DNA of 64,000 nt from Xanthomonas sp. Leaf131. Its GTDB lineage: Bacteria > Pseudomonadota > Gammaproteobacteria > Xanthomonadales > Xanthomonadaceae. Position numbers and translations under genes: made by a program. Where the stretch lies: the NCBI RefSeq assembly GCF_001423495.1, contig NZ_LMOG01000005.1, positions 134,397-198,396 of the forward strand. Direction: 5' to 3'. This document shows, in pieces, positions 1 to 8,734 of the stretch. The notes beneath the pieces are model-generated. The model saw nothing but the letters and a program-made list of their open reading frames with translations, made no database searches and was not told the DNA's origin. Every line of letters starts with the position of its first letter. The stretch's first letter is position 1.

Positions 1-341
1 GCGATGTCCTGCACCATCGGGCGCAGACCCTTGAGCACACCGCCGCCGTCGCGCACCAGCGCCTCGATGCGCGCGGCGGCATCGGGCGCGGCGAAATCGA
101 CCCAACCGACCACGCCGGCAATACGCGCATCGGCGCGCGCCAGTTCGAACAGGTAACGGGTTTCGGCCTCGGTCGCGGCGGCCTGCACCACCACCACGCT
201 CTCGACATCGGCTGCGTCCAACGCATCGCCAATGTCATCGGGGCCGAAATCGCGATACAGCGGCGCCAGCTCGGGCGTGAGCCAGTGGTAATCGCCACGG
301 GCCAGCTGCCAGAAATGCAGGTGCGCATCGACCCGGCTCAT
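1..341 (-). CDS. Amidohydrolase (L-fuconolactonase-like), N-terminal part
   Basis: The gene starts at 341 on the minus strand and runs off the left edge, so only about 113 N-terminal residues are visible. It opens with SRVDAHLHFWQL; the HxH pair near the N-terminus is the first metal-ligand motif of the amidohydrolase_2 (PF04909) family. The following segment (YRDFGPDDIGDALDAADVE, then VVVVQAAATEAETRYL) is typical of lactone hydrolases of the fuconolactonase type. Its ATG overlaps the stop codon of the upstream aldo/keto reductase by 4 bases (ATGA), so the two are translationally coupled. In Xanthomonas the L-fucose oxidative pathway uses a dehydrogenase followed by a lactonase; that substrate assignment is inference from the pairing. 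Confidence 0.8.
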   Translation of the reverse strand, partial: MSRVDAHLHFWQLARGDYHWLTPELAPLYRDFGPDDIGDALDAADVESVVVVQAAATEAETRYLFELARADARIAGVVGWVDFAAPDAAARIEALVRDGGGVLKGLRPMVQDI

Positions 342-1351
342 GGCGTGGGCAGCTCCGCAGTGAGCAGGCCGTCATCGCGCAGGCGTTGCCATAGCGCGGG
401 CGGGATCGGCGCATGCAGGCGTGCGGCGGCCGATTGCACCTCGGCCACGGTGCGCATGCCGGCCACCACGGTGGTGACTGCCGGATGCGCCAGCGGGAAC
501 TGCAGCGCCACCGCACCGATATCCACATCGAATGCCGCGCAGGCCGCGTACAGGCGCTGTGCGTGCTGCAAGGTGGCGGTATCGACCGGGGCGTAGTTGT
601 AGGTCGCGCCGGGGCCGCGTGCGTCGCTGAGCAGGCCCGAGCTGTACGGGCCGGCCGACAGGATCGCCACGTTGCGTTGCTGCGCCTGCTCGAGCAGCGC
701 GCGCGCGCCGTGCTGTTCCAGCAGCGTGTAGCGGCCGGCCAGCATCACGCAGTCGAGCGGAAAGCGCGGCAACACCTCCAGCGCCACCTCCTGCTCGTTG
801 ACGCCCAGCCCGATCGCCCCGCAAACACCGGCCGCCTTCAGCGCCGCCATCGCCGGCAAGGCCTCCTCCAAGGCCTGGCGCAGCACGTTGGCGTGATTGT
901 CGCCATGGGTCAGCGCACCGATGTCGTGCAGCAGCAGCACGTCGATGTAGTCGGTGCCCAGGCGCTCCAGGCTGGACGCGAACGCGCGGCGCACGCCATC
1001 GCCGCTGTAATCGAACGCGGCGCGGCGGCCGGCTACTGCAAAGCCGTCGCGCCCGGCGGCGGCCTGCGCATCGTCGTAGACGCAGCGGCCGACCTTGGTC
1101 GACAGCGTGTAGGCGGCGCGCGGCACGCCGGCCAGACCACGGCCCAGGCGCGTCTCGCTCAGCCCATAGCCGTAGTAGGGCGCGGTGTCGAAGTGGCGGA
1201 TGCCGGCCTCGAATGCGCCGGCCACCGCAGCCAGTGCGTCGCCCTCGTCCACCTCGGTGTACAGATTGCCGATCGGGGCGGCGCCAAAGCCCAGCGCCGA
1301 AAGCTGCACGTCGGTGCTGCCTAAGCGCTGCCGCGCGACGCTCACGCGCAC
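338..1351 (-). CDS. Aldo/keto reductase, probable L-fucose (D-threo-aldose) 1-dehydrogenase
   Basis: A 337-residue aldo/keto reductase. Visible family features are the N-terminal LGFGAAPIGNLY strand, FDTAPYYGYGLSETRLGRGL (catalytic Asp and Tyr region), the STKVGR lysine and the DVLLLHDIG strand. Length and motifs fit the D-threo-aldose 1-dehydrogenase / L-fucose dehydrogenase subgroup, which oxidises L-fucose to its lactone with NAD(P)+. The downstream gene is a lactonase-type amidohydrolase overlapping by 4 bases, which supports a sugar to lactone to acid sequence in the cytoplasm. The divergent GH43 gene could supply the sugar. Exact substrate is inferred. The start at 1351 is the first in frame; no better ribosome site was seen. 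Confidence 0.82.
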   Translation of the reverse strand: MRVSVARQRLGSTDVQLSALGFGAAPIGNLYTEVDEGDALAAVAGAFEAGIRHFDTAPYYGYGLSETRLGRGLAGVPRAAYTLSTKVGRCVYDDAQAAAGRDGFAVAGRRAAFDYSGDGVRRAFASSLERLGTDYIDVLLLHDIGALTHGDNHANVLRQALEEALPAMAALKAAGVCGAIGLGVNEQEVALEVLPRFPLDCVMLAGRYTLLEQHGARALLEQAQQRNVAILSAGPYSSGLLSDARGPGATYNYAPVDTATLQHAQRLYAACAAFDVDIGAVALQFPLAHPAVTTVVAGMRTVAEVQSAAARLHAPIPPALWQRLRDDGLLTAELPTP

Positions 1352-1698
1352 TGCCCCGCGTGGCTAGGGGGTGTCGGGCAGGCGCGTATGGAATCTGGAA
1401 AGCAGCAGCTGGGCATCGCAACGTCCACCAGCCGGCCGGTGCCGGACTGTTCGCATATGAATATGGCAATCATAAGTGAACAGATCACGCTGCGGTGCAG
1501 CAAAATGGCGCGTGTTGATTCAGCGCAGCGACACTGACAGCTGCCAGCGGTGCTGCGAGCGGTATCGCTGGGTGGCGCCGCGCGTTATCCATATCGAAAT
1601 CCTCAGCTGCCATGACCGCCTCCTATAACGCCACCTGCGTGGTTGCCTCGTTCCGAGGCCTGAGGCTAGATACCAGCCCGTCCGCACGAGTTCCACGC
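1352..1698. promoter_or_regulatory. Divergent intergenic region between the fucose-type operon and GH43
   Basis: This 347-base gap separates two divergently read genes and must hold both promoters. A small AT-rich patch at about 1452-1475 contains the inverted pair CATAT/ATATG spaced by two bases (CATATGAATATG), a possible operator for the sugar locus. The open frame of the GH43 gene extends upstream into this gap (to 1612), but the exported protein is better started at 1699. No other gene was seen. Confidence 0.35.
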
Positions 1699-3327
1699 AT
1701 GCCAACCACCACTCGCCGGGAGTTGTTCAAGGTGCTTGCCGCAGGCGCCGTGGTCGCGCCGCTGTCGCCGAGCGCGTTGGCAGGCGAAGCGAACGCGGCC
1801 TGCGCACGCACGCCGCAGCGGGCGCGCGGCATCGAAGGCCAGCGTAAGGCAGACCTGGGCAACGGCACCTACCTCAATCCCATCGTGGCCGGCGATCATC
1901 CCGACCCCACCATCCTCAAGGATGGCGACGACTACTACATGACGTTTTCGTCGTTTTTTTCCTACCCAGGCATCGTGCTCTGGCATTCCACCGACCTGGT
2001 CAACTGGACCCCGATCGGCCCGGCGCTGCACAAGCAACTGGGCACGATCTGGGCGCTGGATCTGTGCAAGCACGGCGACCGCTATTACATCTATATCCCG
2101 GCCAATCCGGACGACACCGGCTGGTCGATCTTCGTGATCTGGGCCGACGACATCCGCGGGCCCTGGAGCGAACCGATCGATTTGAAGATCGCCGGCTGCA
2201 TCGATCCCGGCCATGTGGTGGGCGAGGATGGCAAGCGCTATCTGTTCGTCAACGGCATCCGCAAGGTGCGCCTGCGCGACGACGGCCTGGCCACCGACGG
2301 TCAAGTGGAACCGGCGTATGCGCCGTGGCGCTATCCCGACGACTGGGTCGTGGAGAACTTCGCCCCGGAAGGCCCCAAGCTGACCTGGCACAACGGCTGG
2401 CTGTATCTGGTCACCGCAGTCGGTGGCACCGCCGGGCCGGTGACTGGGCATATGGTCATCGCCGCGCGGTCGCGCTCGGTGCACGGGCCGTGGGAACACT
2501 GCCCGCGCAATCCGCTGGTGCGCACCCAGTCCGAACAGGAGCCGTGGTGGTCGCGTGGGCATGCCTCGCTGGTGCAGGGGCCGCGTGGGGATTGGTGGAT
2601 GGTCTATCACGGCTACGAAAACGGCTTCCGCACGCTGGGGCGGCAGACCCTGCTGGAACCGATCGAGTGGACCGCCGATGGCTGGTTTCGCGCCACCGGT
2701 GGGGATCTCTCCAAGCCGCTGCGCACGCCGGCACGCGGAAACGCCACGGGCAACGCTGCGCTCAGCGGCTTTGCCTTGTCGGATGATTTTTCGACCGACA
2801 AGTTCGGCACCCAATGGAGCCTGCATGCGCCCAAGCCCGGCGAGCAGGCGCGGGTGCAACGTGCGCATCGATCGCTCACGCTGGCCTGTTCCGGCAGCTC
2901 GCCGGCCGACAGTTCGCCGCTGACCTGCGGCGTGCCCGATCGTGCCTACGCGGCCGAGGTCACGCTGGAACTCACCGGCAATGCCGAGGGCGGCATGTTG
3001 CTGTTCTACAACCACAAGGCCTTTGTCGGCGTCGGTTTTACGCCCGACACCGTCAAGACCTACGAGTATTCCGAAGAACTGGTGTGGGCACGCGCGCCCA
3101 ACACGCATCGGCGTCTCCGCGTGCGACTGAGCAACGATCATCATGTGGTGACGTTCGAATATTCGTTCGACGATGGCCGGCAGTGGATCCGCCACCCCAC
3201 GCGCATGGAAATGTCCGGCTTTCACCACAACGTGTTCGGCGGCTTCTTGAGCCTGCAGCTCGGTATCTACGCCGCGCAGCAAGGTGCGGTGGTGTTGCGC
3301 GATTTCAGCTATCGCGCGCTGGGCTGA
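1699..3327 (+). CDS. Exported glycoside hydrolase family 43 protein
   Basis: The chosen ATG gives 542 residues beginning MPTTTRRELFKVLAAGAVVA, a twin-arginine-like (TRREL) export signal ending near SALAGEANA; an in-frame start 29 codons earlier would bury that signal. The catalytic domain follows: GDHPDPTILKDGDDYYMTFS contains the conserved GH43 general-base Asp, IDPGHVV the second Asp, and WVVENFAPEGPKL the likely acid Glu region. The last ~180 residues form a beta-sandwich-like domain as in GH43 xylosidase/arabinofuranosidase proteins. It probably releases pentose or related side-chain sugars from plant cell-wall glycans in the periplasm. Facing the fucose-type dehydrogenase operon, it may belong to the same hemicellulose-use locus. 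Specificity cannot be read from sequence. Confidence 0.85.
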   Translation: MPTTTRRELFKVLAAGAVVAPLSPSALAGEANAACARTPQRARGIEGQRKADLGNGTYLNPIVAGDHPDPTILKDGDDYYMTFSSFFSYPGIVLWHSTDLVNWTPIGPALHKQLGTIWALDLCKHGDRYYIYIPANPDDTGWSIFVIWADDIRGPWSEPIDLKIAGCIDPGHVVGEDGKRYLFVNGIRKVRLRDDGLATDGQVEPAYAPWRYPDDWVVENFAPEGPKLTWHNGWLYLVTAVGGTAGPVTGHMVIAARSRSVHGPWEHCPRNPLVRTQSEQEPWWSRGHASLVQGPRGDWWMVYHGYENGFRTLGRQTLLEPIEWTADGWFRATGGDLSKPLRTPARGNATGNAALSGFALSDDFSTDKFGTQWSLHAPKPGEQARVQRAHRSLTLACSGSSPADSSPLTCGVPDRAYAAEVTLELTGNAEGGMLLFYNHKAFVGVGFTPDTVKTYEYSEELVWARAPNTHRRLRVRLSNDHHVVTFEYSFDDGRQWIRHPTRMEMSGFHHNVFGGFLSLQLGIYAAQQGAVVLRDFSYRALG

Positions 3328-3359
3328 GCGCGTGTTGCAGCGCGCGGTAATGCCGGCAA

Positions 3360-3387
3360 ACGGCGGGGCCCGGGGGGACCCCGCCGT
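3360..3387. terminator. Bidirectional hairpin between GH43 and the small Cys-rich gene
   Basis: ACGGCGGGG (3360-3368) pairs with CCCCGCCGT (3379-3387) around a ten-base loop. It lies 32 bases after the GH43 stop and 9 bases beyond the end of the converging small gene. A TTTG stretch follows on the minus strand. A shared terminator is the simplest reading. Confidence 0.6.
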
Positions 3388-3396
3388 CAGTTGCTC

Positions 3397-3600
3397 TTAG
3401 CCGCAGCAGTAGCAGACGTTGCCTTGTCCCAGGTCGCCGCCGAACTCCGGACACTCCGACTTGCAGGCCCATGCACTACACGATTCGGTTTTCGGCTGTG
3501 CGTTATCGACGGCCATCACCTGGAACGCACCGAAACCGGTACTGGCCAGGAACGTGGCCGCCATCAACGCCGTCCGCAAAGTACCCCAACGCTTCTTCAT
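3397..3600 (-). CDS. Small exported six-cysteine protein of unknown function
   Basis: A 67-residue protein. The N-terminus MKKRWGTLRTALMAATFLAS is a plain Sec-type signal (charged start, then hydrophobic run), with cleavage plausible around residue 30. The mature part of about 37 residues holds six cysteines at 41, 46, 50, 63, 65 and 66, ending in CYCCG. Its start lies only 3 bases after the stop of a membrane-anchored thioredoxin-like gene, so the two are almost certainly one transcript. Even cysteine number plus a redox partner suggests either a disulfide-rich peptide folded or reduced by the neighbour, or a metal-binding peptide. I do not recognise the family and assign no function. Confidence 0.75.
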   Translation of the reverse strand: MKKRWGTLRTALMAATFLASTGFGAFQVMAVDNAQPKTESCSAWACKSECPEFGGDLGQGNVCYCCG

Positions 3601-3603
3601 GCA

Positions 3604-4194
3604 TTACTCCTTTACCGTTGCCAAAGCCGCTGGCGCATCCGTGCGGCGCAATGCGGCAACCAGGTCCTGCACCCGCTCCGTGGTATCGAAGACGCCCAGA
3701 TGCGAATGGCGCACGCGCCCCTCCCCATCGATGGCCATCAGCAGTGGCACGTTGCGCGCGCGAAACAACATCAGCGCGCGACGATCGTTCAACGTGACCA
3801 CCGGAAAATCGAAGCCGTGCACATGCGCATAGCGCGCCGCCTGCGCGGCATCGCACTGGCACACGCCGAGCAGTTGCGGCCGGCCCGGCAAATTGGCCTG
3901 TAATTGCCGCGCTGCACGCAGCACGGTGGGTGCGGAACGCTGGCAATACGGGCACGTGGTGGTGAAAAAGAACAGCACCTGCGCCCGTCCCTGCGGCGCG
4001 CCCAGCATGTGGCGCTGGCCATCTGCGTCGGTCACGTCGATACGCGGCACGTACATGCCGTCATACGGTGTGCTGACACGCGTCTGCAGAAACTGCTGTT
4101 GCGCACGCAGCTGTTTGTTCTGCCATGCCAGTGCTGCGATCAATGCACACGCCACCAGCAAGCCGATCCAGAGCCAGGGAACACGTCGTGCCAT
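3604..4194 (-). CDS. Membrane-anchored thioredoxin-like (TlpA/redoxin) protein
   Basis: 196 residues. Residues ~6-24 form a single hydrophobic anchor (WLWIGLLVACALIAALAW), leaving the rest in the periplasm. The fold follows the TlpA/AhpC-like pattern: VLFFFTTTCPYCQRSAP carries a CPYC active site, then LLGVCQCDAAQ, then the strand and cis-Pro region around ARNVPLLMAIDGEGRV. It should catalyse thiol-disulfide exchange in the periplasm; CPYC is the glutaredoxin-type dipeptide and fits either a reductase or an oxidant. The immediately downstream six-cysteine mini-protein is the likely client or product. The gene stands in a two-gene unit, with 264 empty bases before it on the DUF4424 side. Confidence 0.8.
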   Translation of the reverse strand: MARRVPWLWIGLLVACALIAALAWQNKQLRAQQQFLQTRVSTPYDGMYVPRIDVTDADGQRHMLGAPQGRAQVLFFFTTTCPYCQRSAPTVLRAARQLQANLPGRPQLLGVCQCDAAQAARYAHVHGFDFPVVTLNDRRALMLFRARNVPLLMAIDGEGRVRHSHLGVFDTTERVQDLVAALRRTDAPAALATVKE

Positions 4195-4458
4195 GCCATC
4201 TCCGCAAAGCGTGCCGGGAGTCCGAGACTTGCCCGTGCATCAGCTGATGGTCAATGGTGATATCGACAACTGCGATGTCGCGCGGTGCACGCGTGTGGAT
4301 GCGGTCACGCCACAGCGCTTGGGCTTGCTAGAAATGTGTCTGCTTGTGTGCAGCGTTTGCGCAGAGCGGGCCTGGCGTGTCGATCGGTTTCGTGTTCGGT
4401 CGCTGGGCGTGCCGGTCGTCGATGTGCGAGTCGACGTGCACGCCCGCCTGCAAGTGCA

Positions 4459-5367
4459 TCACTCGGGACGACGCACGAACAGCAGGTTGAGATCGCGCAT
4501 CGGCACGAAATTGGTCTGCTTGAACTGGAAGGTCAGCGGGTCGATCTTTTTCAGCTCGCCGTCGAAGCACAGGCTGAGGATGTCGCTTGGCGCCTGCTTG
4601 CGGATGGTCAGCTGAAAGTCCTTGATCGGGCCGTTCCAGTTCTTGCCGGTGGTCAGTACGTAGCGCAGGTTGGCCCAGCCCAGGCCGGATGCGCCTTCGC
4701 GGCGTTGCATGCTGGTCCTGGTCGCTGGCTCAATACAGGTGTCTTTCGCATACGACTCCAGCAGGAACGCGCTGCTCTGCGGCACGCCGGTGGACACGCT
4801 GGGCGCGTAGGCATGGCTGATCTGCACGCTGCCCCGCGCGGGAAAGAGCTGTTGCCAGACGAAGTACTCGCTGAGCGTGAAGCGTGGTTGCTGGTCGGAG
4901 TCGATCCAGCGCGCCGGCAAGGGTTTGCGTCCGTTAGGCGTGGTGCCCGATTCGGTAAACGCGGCGATATCGTCGATGCTCCATCCGGTTGCGGCAAACG
5001 CCTTGGAGATGTCGCTGCCATCGTCCAGCAATACGACGAGTTTGCGCGTGGTGGCGATGGGCTTGCCGTCCACCCATAGGTTGAAATCGGTCAGTTCGCT
5101 ATGGTCGGCCATGCCGAAATACAGCGGCGGCATCGGGAACGCGATCGGCACAGTCAACGCGCGCTCGCTGTTGTTGGTGAACACATAGTCCACCTGCACG
5201 CGCTCCTCGCTGAGCAGCAGGGCTTCCTTGTCCATGCTGATATCGGGCTGATGCAACAGGCGAATGGTGCCGTTGTCGTCGCCGAAGCTGCTGTCGTTGG
5301 CTTGCGCACTGGCGCAGCCAAGCACCGCCAGCACCAGCAGGCAGCGAGGGAGAAAAGACGCGTGCAT
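4459..5367 (-). CDS. DUF4424 family exported protein
   Basis: 302 residues from the ATG at 5367, chosen because it is preceded by an AGGGG ribosome site and opens with MHASFLPRCLLVLAVLGCAS, a signal sequence. The VLGC stretch could be a lipobox, while ASAQA/ND could be a signal peptidase I site. The mature part resembles DUF4424: paired segments such as ERVQVDYVFTNNSERALTVPIAFPMPP, a central FVWQQLFPARGSVQISHAY, and a C-terminal LCFDGELKKIDPLTFQF. Members are periplasmic or surface proteins without an assigned function. It is likely monocistronic. An in-frame start 38 codons upstream is possible but lacks a signal. Confidence 0.75.
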   Translation of the reverse strand: MHASFLPRCLLVLAVLGCASAQANDSSFGDDNGTIRLLHQPDISMDKEALLLSEERVQVDYVFTNNSERALTVPIAFPMPPLYFGMADHSELTDFNLWVDGKPIATTRKLVVLLDDGSDISKAFAATGWSIDDIAAFTESGTTPNGRKPLPARWIDSDQQPRFTLSEYFVWQQLFPARGSVQISHAYAPSVSTGVPQSSAFLLESYAKDTCIEPATRTSMQRREGASGLGWANLRYVLTTGKNWNGPIKDFQLTIRKQAPSDILSLCFDGELKKIDPLTFQFKQTNFVPMRDLNLLFVRRPE

Positions 5368-5564
5368 GGAACCCCTGTCAACCGGCACGCACCGACGCGC
5401 CGCAGGCCTACAGCATGCCATGCCCCTGTAGATACTGGCAGAGCACGCATGCGCAGCGTCGCCTGCTGCTCCGCAATCCACACGCCTTGATGCCTTTCCA
5501 CCTCAGGGTCTGCGGATGCACCAAAACGTGGTGACGTATGGCTGCAGCAGCGTGTCAGCCGCGC

Positions 5565-6233
5565 TCAGTCTTCTTCCGGCGGCGGCAGCACGATGCCGTC
5601 GGCATCGATGGCGAGCTTGCCGGCCATCAGCACCGCCTGGGTGCGGTTGGTGACGCCGAGCTTGCGCAGGATCGCGGTGACGTGCGCCTTGATGGTGGCT
5701 TCGGACACGCCAAAATCGTAGGCGATCTGCTTGTTGAGGCGGCCGGCGCCGAGCATCTGCAGCACGCGGAATTGCTGCGGAGTGAGATCGCGCAGGCGCT
5801 GGCCCACTTCGCGTTCTTCGCTGCAGGTAGGCGGCAGGTTCTGTGCCTCGGCCGGGATCCAGCGCTCGCCATCGAGCACCGTGGCCAATGCGCGGCCAAT
5901 GGTGTCCGAGTCGGCGGATTTGGGAATGAAACCGAACGCGCCGTGGTCGATCGCGCGACGCATCACGGTAGGTTCTTCGCGTGCGGATACCACCACCACC
6001 GGCAACTGCGGATGCAGCGAACGCATGTGCACCAACGCGCTGAATCCCTGTGCGCCCGGCATGTTGAGATCCATCAACAACAGATCGGCATCGGGTTGCG
6101 CATCGGCCAGGGTGTACAACGCATCCACCGTATCGGCCTCGAACAACTGCACCCCCGGCATCACACGCTGCACCGCCAAGCGCAAGGCCTCACGGAACAA
6201 GGGATGGTCATCGGCGATCAGCAGGGTGGTCAT
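5565..6233 (-). CDS. LuxR-type response regulator, ErdR/CrbR-like
   Basis: 222 residues from the ATG at 6233. The receiver domain opens with TLLIADDHPLFREAL (acidic pocket), has the phosphoacceptor Asp in LLLMDLNMPG and the conserved Lys in GFIPKS. The C-terminal LuxR helix-turn-helix reads LTPQQFRVLQMLGAGRLNKQ then KAHVTAILRKLGV. Overall it is close in layout and sequence to ErdR of Pseudomonas (CrbR in Vibrio), an orphan regulator that with the hybrid kinase MxtR/CrbS activates acetyl-CoA synthetase and the acetate permease. Its position just downstream of acs, on the same strand, supports that role. No kinase is encoded nearby. An upstream in-frame extension runs through repeat DNA and was not used. 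Confidence 0.88.
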   Translation of the reverse strand: MTTLLIADDHPLFREALRLAVQRVMPGVQLFEADTVDALYTLADAQPDADLLLMDLNMPGAQGFSALVHMRSLHPQLPVVVVSAREEPTVMRRAIDHGAFGFIPKSADSDTIGRALATVLDGERWIPAEAQNLPPTCSEEREVGQRLRDLTPQQFRVLQMLGAGRLNKQIAYDFGVSEATIKAHVTAILRKLGVTNRTQAVLMAGKLAIDADGIVLPPPEED

Positions 6234-6242
6234 TGTGGGGCC

Positions 6243-6488
6243 GGGAATCGGGAGTGGGGAATCGCAAAGGCAACAGCGACGGGCAGCAAGGCAAGCAACA
6301 GCAACAGCAACAGCAAGACGGCGACAGCCAGGCAACGGCGAAGTCGGGGTGACGGGTTTGAACAATCAAAATCCGACGTGGAGAGACATGGGCTGGGGAC
6401 CGTTTCCACGAATCCCCAATCCGGACGATTCACCCCACTCCTCAGGGAACCGCTCTAGCGATTCCCCATTCCCGATTCCCCATTCCCG
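6243..6488. repeat. Inverted GGGAATCGGGA-type repeats with a CAACAG-rich core
   Basis: The gap between acs and the response regulator holds GGGAATCGGGAGTGGGGAAT-type units at 6243-6264 and their complement (ATTCCCCATTCCCG twice) at 6459-6488, so the two arms can pair across about 200 bases. Between them is a run of CAACAG hexamers (about 6293-6315). Such degenerate GGGAATC repeats are common between Xanthomonas genes; they may separate expression of the two genes but are not coding. Confidence 0.6.
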
Positions 6489-6495
6489 ACGTCCG

Positions 6496-8439
6496 TCAGC
6501 GCGTCAACCGCTCACTCACCAACGAATCCACCACCGATGGGTCGGCCAGGGTCGAGGTGTCGCCGAGTTGGTCCGGTGCGTTCTCGGCAATCTTGCGCAG
6601 GATGCGGCGCATGATCTTGCCCGAGCGGGTCTTGGGCAGGCCCGGTGCCCATTGCAGGTGGTCGGGCGAGGCGATCGGGCCGATCTCCTTGCGCACCCAG
6701 CTCACCAGTTCCTTGTGCAGTTCCTCGCTCGGGGTCTCGCCGGCGATCAGGGTCACGTAGGCATAGATGCCCTGGCCCTTGATGTCGTGCGGGAAGCCGA
6801 CCACCGCCGCTTCGGCGACCTTGGGATGCGAGACCAGCGCGCTTTCCACTTCGGCGGTGCCGATGCGGTGGCCGGAGACATTGATCACATCGTCCACGCG
6901 GCCGGTGATCCAGTAGTAGCCATCGGCATCGCGGCGGCAACCGTCGCCGGTGAAGTAGCTGCCCGGATAGGTGCGGAAGTAGGTGTCGATGAAGCGCTGA
7001 TGGTCGCCGTAGACCGAGCGCATCTGGCCCGGCCACGAATCCAGCAGCACCAGATTGCCTTCGGTGGCGCCTTCCAGAATCTTGCCTTCGGCATCGACCA
7101 GGGCCGGTTGCACGCCGAAGAACGGCAGCGTGGCAGAACCGGGCTTGAGATCGACCGCGCCGGCCAGCGGCGAGATCAGGATGCCGCCGGTTTCGGTCTG
7201 CCACCAGGTGTCCACGATCGGGCACCGGCTGTCGCCGACCACCTCGTAGTACCAGCGCCAGGCTTCCGGATTGATCGGCTCGCCCACGCTGCCGAGCAGA
7301 CGCAGGCTCTTGCGCGAGGTCTTCTTGACCGGTGCGTCGCCATCGCGCATCAGTGCGCGGATGGCGGTGGGCGCGGTGTAGAACAGGGTGACCTGGTGCT
7401 TGTCGATCACGTCCCAGAAGCGCGAGACGTTGGGATAATTCGGTACGCCTTCGAACATCACCGCGGTGGCGCCGTTTGCGAGCGGGCCGTAGACGATATA
7501 GCTGTGGCCGGTAACCCAGCCCACATCCGCAGTGCACCAGTAGATGTCGTCCTCGCGCAGGTCGAACACCACTTCATGCGTGTAGCTGGCAAACAACAGA
7601 TAGCCGGCGGTGGTGTGCAGCACGCCCTTGGGCTTGCCGGTGGAACCGGAGGTGTAGAGGATGAACAACGGGTCTTCCGCGTTCATGCGCTCGGGTTCGC
7701 ACTCGGCCGGCTGGCCGTCCACTACATCATGGAACCAGCGATCGCGCGGCGCCTGCATGTCCACCGCGCCGCCGGTGTGACGCACCACCAGCACCGTTTC
7801 CACCGTGTTGGTACCGGGCAGTTTCAGTGCGGCATCGACGTTGGCCTTGAGCGGAATCTTCTTGCCGCCGCGCAGGCCTTCGTCGGCGGTGATGATCAGC
7901 TTGCTCTGGCAATCGATCACGCGGTCGGCGATCGAGTTGGCGGCAAAGCCGCCGAACACCACCGAGTGCACCGCACCGATGCGCGCGCAGGCGAGCATGG
8001 CCACGGCCGCATCGGGAATCATCGGCATATAGATGGTGACCCGGTCGCCCTTGTTGACGCCGAGATTGCGCAACGCATTGCCGAGCTTGCACACGCGCTC
8101 ATACAACTGGCGATAGGTGACCGGATACGACTCGGCATCCGGGCTGTCGGGTTCGAACAGCAGCGCGGTCTTGTCGCCGCGCGTGGCCAGCTGGCGGTCC
8201 AGACAGTTGACGCTGGCATTGAGCTCGCCATCGCCGAACCAGCGGATATGGAAGTCGTCCAGCGCGTAGCTGACGTCCTTTACCTGGGTGGGTTGCTTGA
8301 ACCACTCCAGCCGCTGCGCGGCCTTGCCCCAGAACTGCTCGGGGTGTTCGATCGATTCGCGGTACAGCATTGCGTACTGCTCGCGCGTAACGCGCGCATC
8401 AGCGGCGAACGCGGGATCGACGGGATAAACATCAGCCAT
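6496..8439 (-). CDS. acs: Acetyl-CoA synthetase (AMP-forming)
   Basis: 647 residues, the usual length for Acs, starting at the ATG at 8439 with a GAGGG ribosome site seven bases upstream. It activates acetate to acetyl-CoA through acetyl-AMP in the cytoplasm. Adenylate-forming motifs are clear: [16 protein letters not shown] (P-loop), [28 protein letters not shown], and the C-terminal [15 protein letters not shown] whose lysine is acetylated in the family to switch the enzyme off. An ErdR-like regulator lies downstream and the porin-yjcH-actP operon is divergent, so uptake and activation of acetate share this locus. A longer in-frame N-terminus (to 8535) exists but has no family support. Confidence 0.97.
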   Translation of the reverse strand: MADVYPVDPAFAADARVTREQYAMLYRESIEHPEQFWGKAAQRLEWFKQPTQVKDVSYALDDFHIRWFGDGELNASVNCLDRQLATRGDKTALLFEPDSPDAESYPVTYRQLYERVCKLGNALRNLGVNKGDRVTIYMPMIPDAAVAMLACARIGAVHSVVFGGFAANSIADRVIDCQSKLIITADEGLRGGKKIPLKANVDAALKLPGTNTVETVLVVRHTGGAVDMQAPRDRWFHDVVDGQPAECEPERMNAEDPLFILYTSGSTGKPKGVLHTTAGYLLFASYTHEVVFDLREDDIYWCTADVGWVTGHSYIVYGPLANGATAVMFEGVPNYPNVSRFWDVIDKHQVTLFYTAPTAIRALMRDGDAPVKKTSRKSLRLLGSVGEPINPEAWRWYYEVVGDSRCPIVDTWWQTETGGILISPLAGAVDLKPGSATLPFFGVQPALVDAEGKILEGATEGNLVLLDSWPGQMRSVYGDHQRFIDTYFRTYPGSYFTGDGCRRDADGYYWITGRVDDVINVSGHRIGTAEVESALVSHPKVAEAAVVGFPHDIKGQGIYAYVTLIAGETPSEELHKELVSWVRKEIGPIASPDHLQWAPGLPKTRSGKIMRRILRKIAENAPDQLGDTSTLADPSVVDSLVSERLTR

Positions 8440-8544
8440 GGCACCCTCACTTGCGATGAACTTGTCGGAAGAGGGCGCGACAGCCGCCCTCGGTAGACAA
8501 TCAGTGTGCCGTATCCATTCTGTCCCGGCGTTCAACCGGGCCTT

Positions 8545-8556
8545 AGACCTTGGTCT
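8545..8556. promoter_or_regulatory. Candidate operator between acs and the porin operon
   Basis: AGACC-TT-GGTCT is a perfect 5+5 inverted repeat near the middle of the 295-base divergent gap between acs and the DcaP-type porin. Its placement suits a shared activator such as the ErdR-like regulator. The factor is inferred only from position. Confidence 0.3.
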
Positions 8557-8734
8557 TAACCGTCGCAGCGGGCTCGCCCCAATCCGTTGCCGGTTCTGGT
8601 GCGACGATCGGTCACCTTGTGGAATGCTGCGTTGCAGCTACGACCAAAGGCGAATAGGCTCGCAAGTGCGGACTGCCTCACGCTCCGCACAGCATCGCCA
8701 TCAAGCGCGAGGCCTTCATTGGGGAGAGGGGTCT

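Noticed and set aside
5731-8496. Very long plus-strand open frame (921 codons) opposite acs
   Set aside because: It lies antisense to a clear acetyl-CoA synthetase with full motifs; high GC and codon bias create long antisense frames. No recognisable motif or ribosome site.
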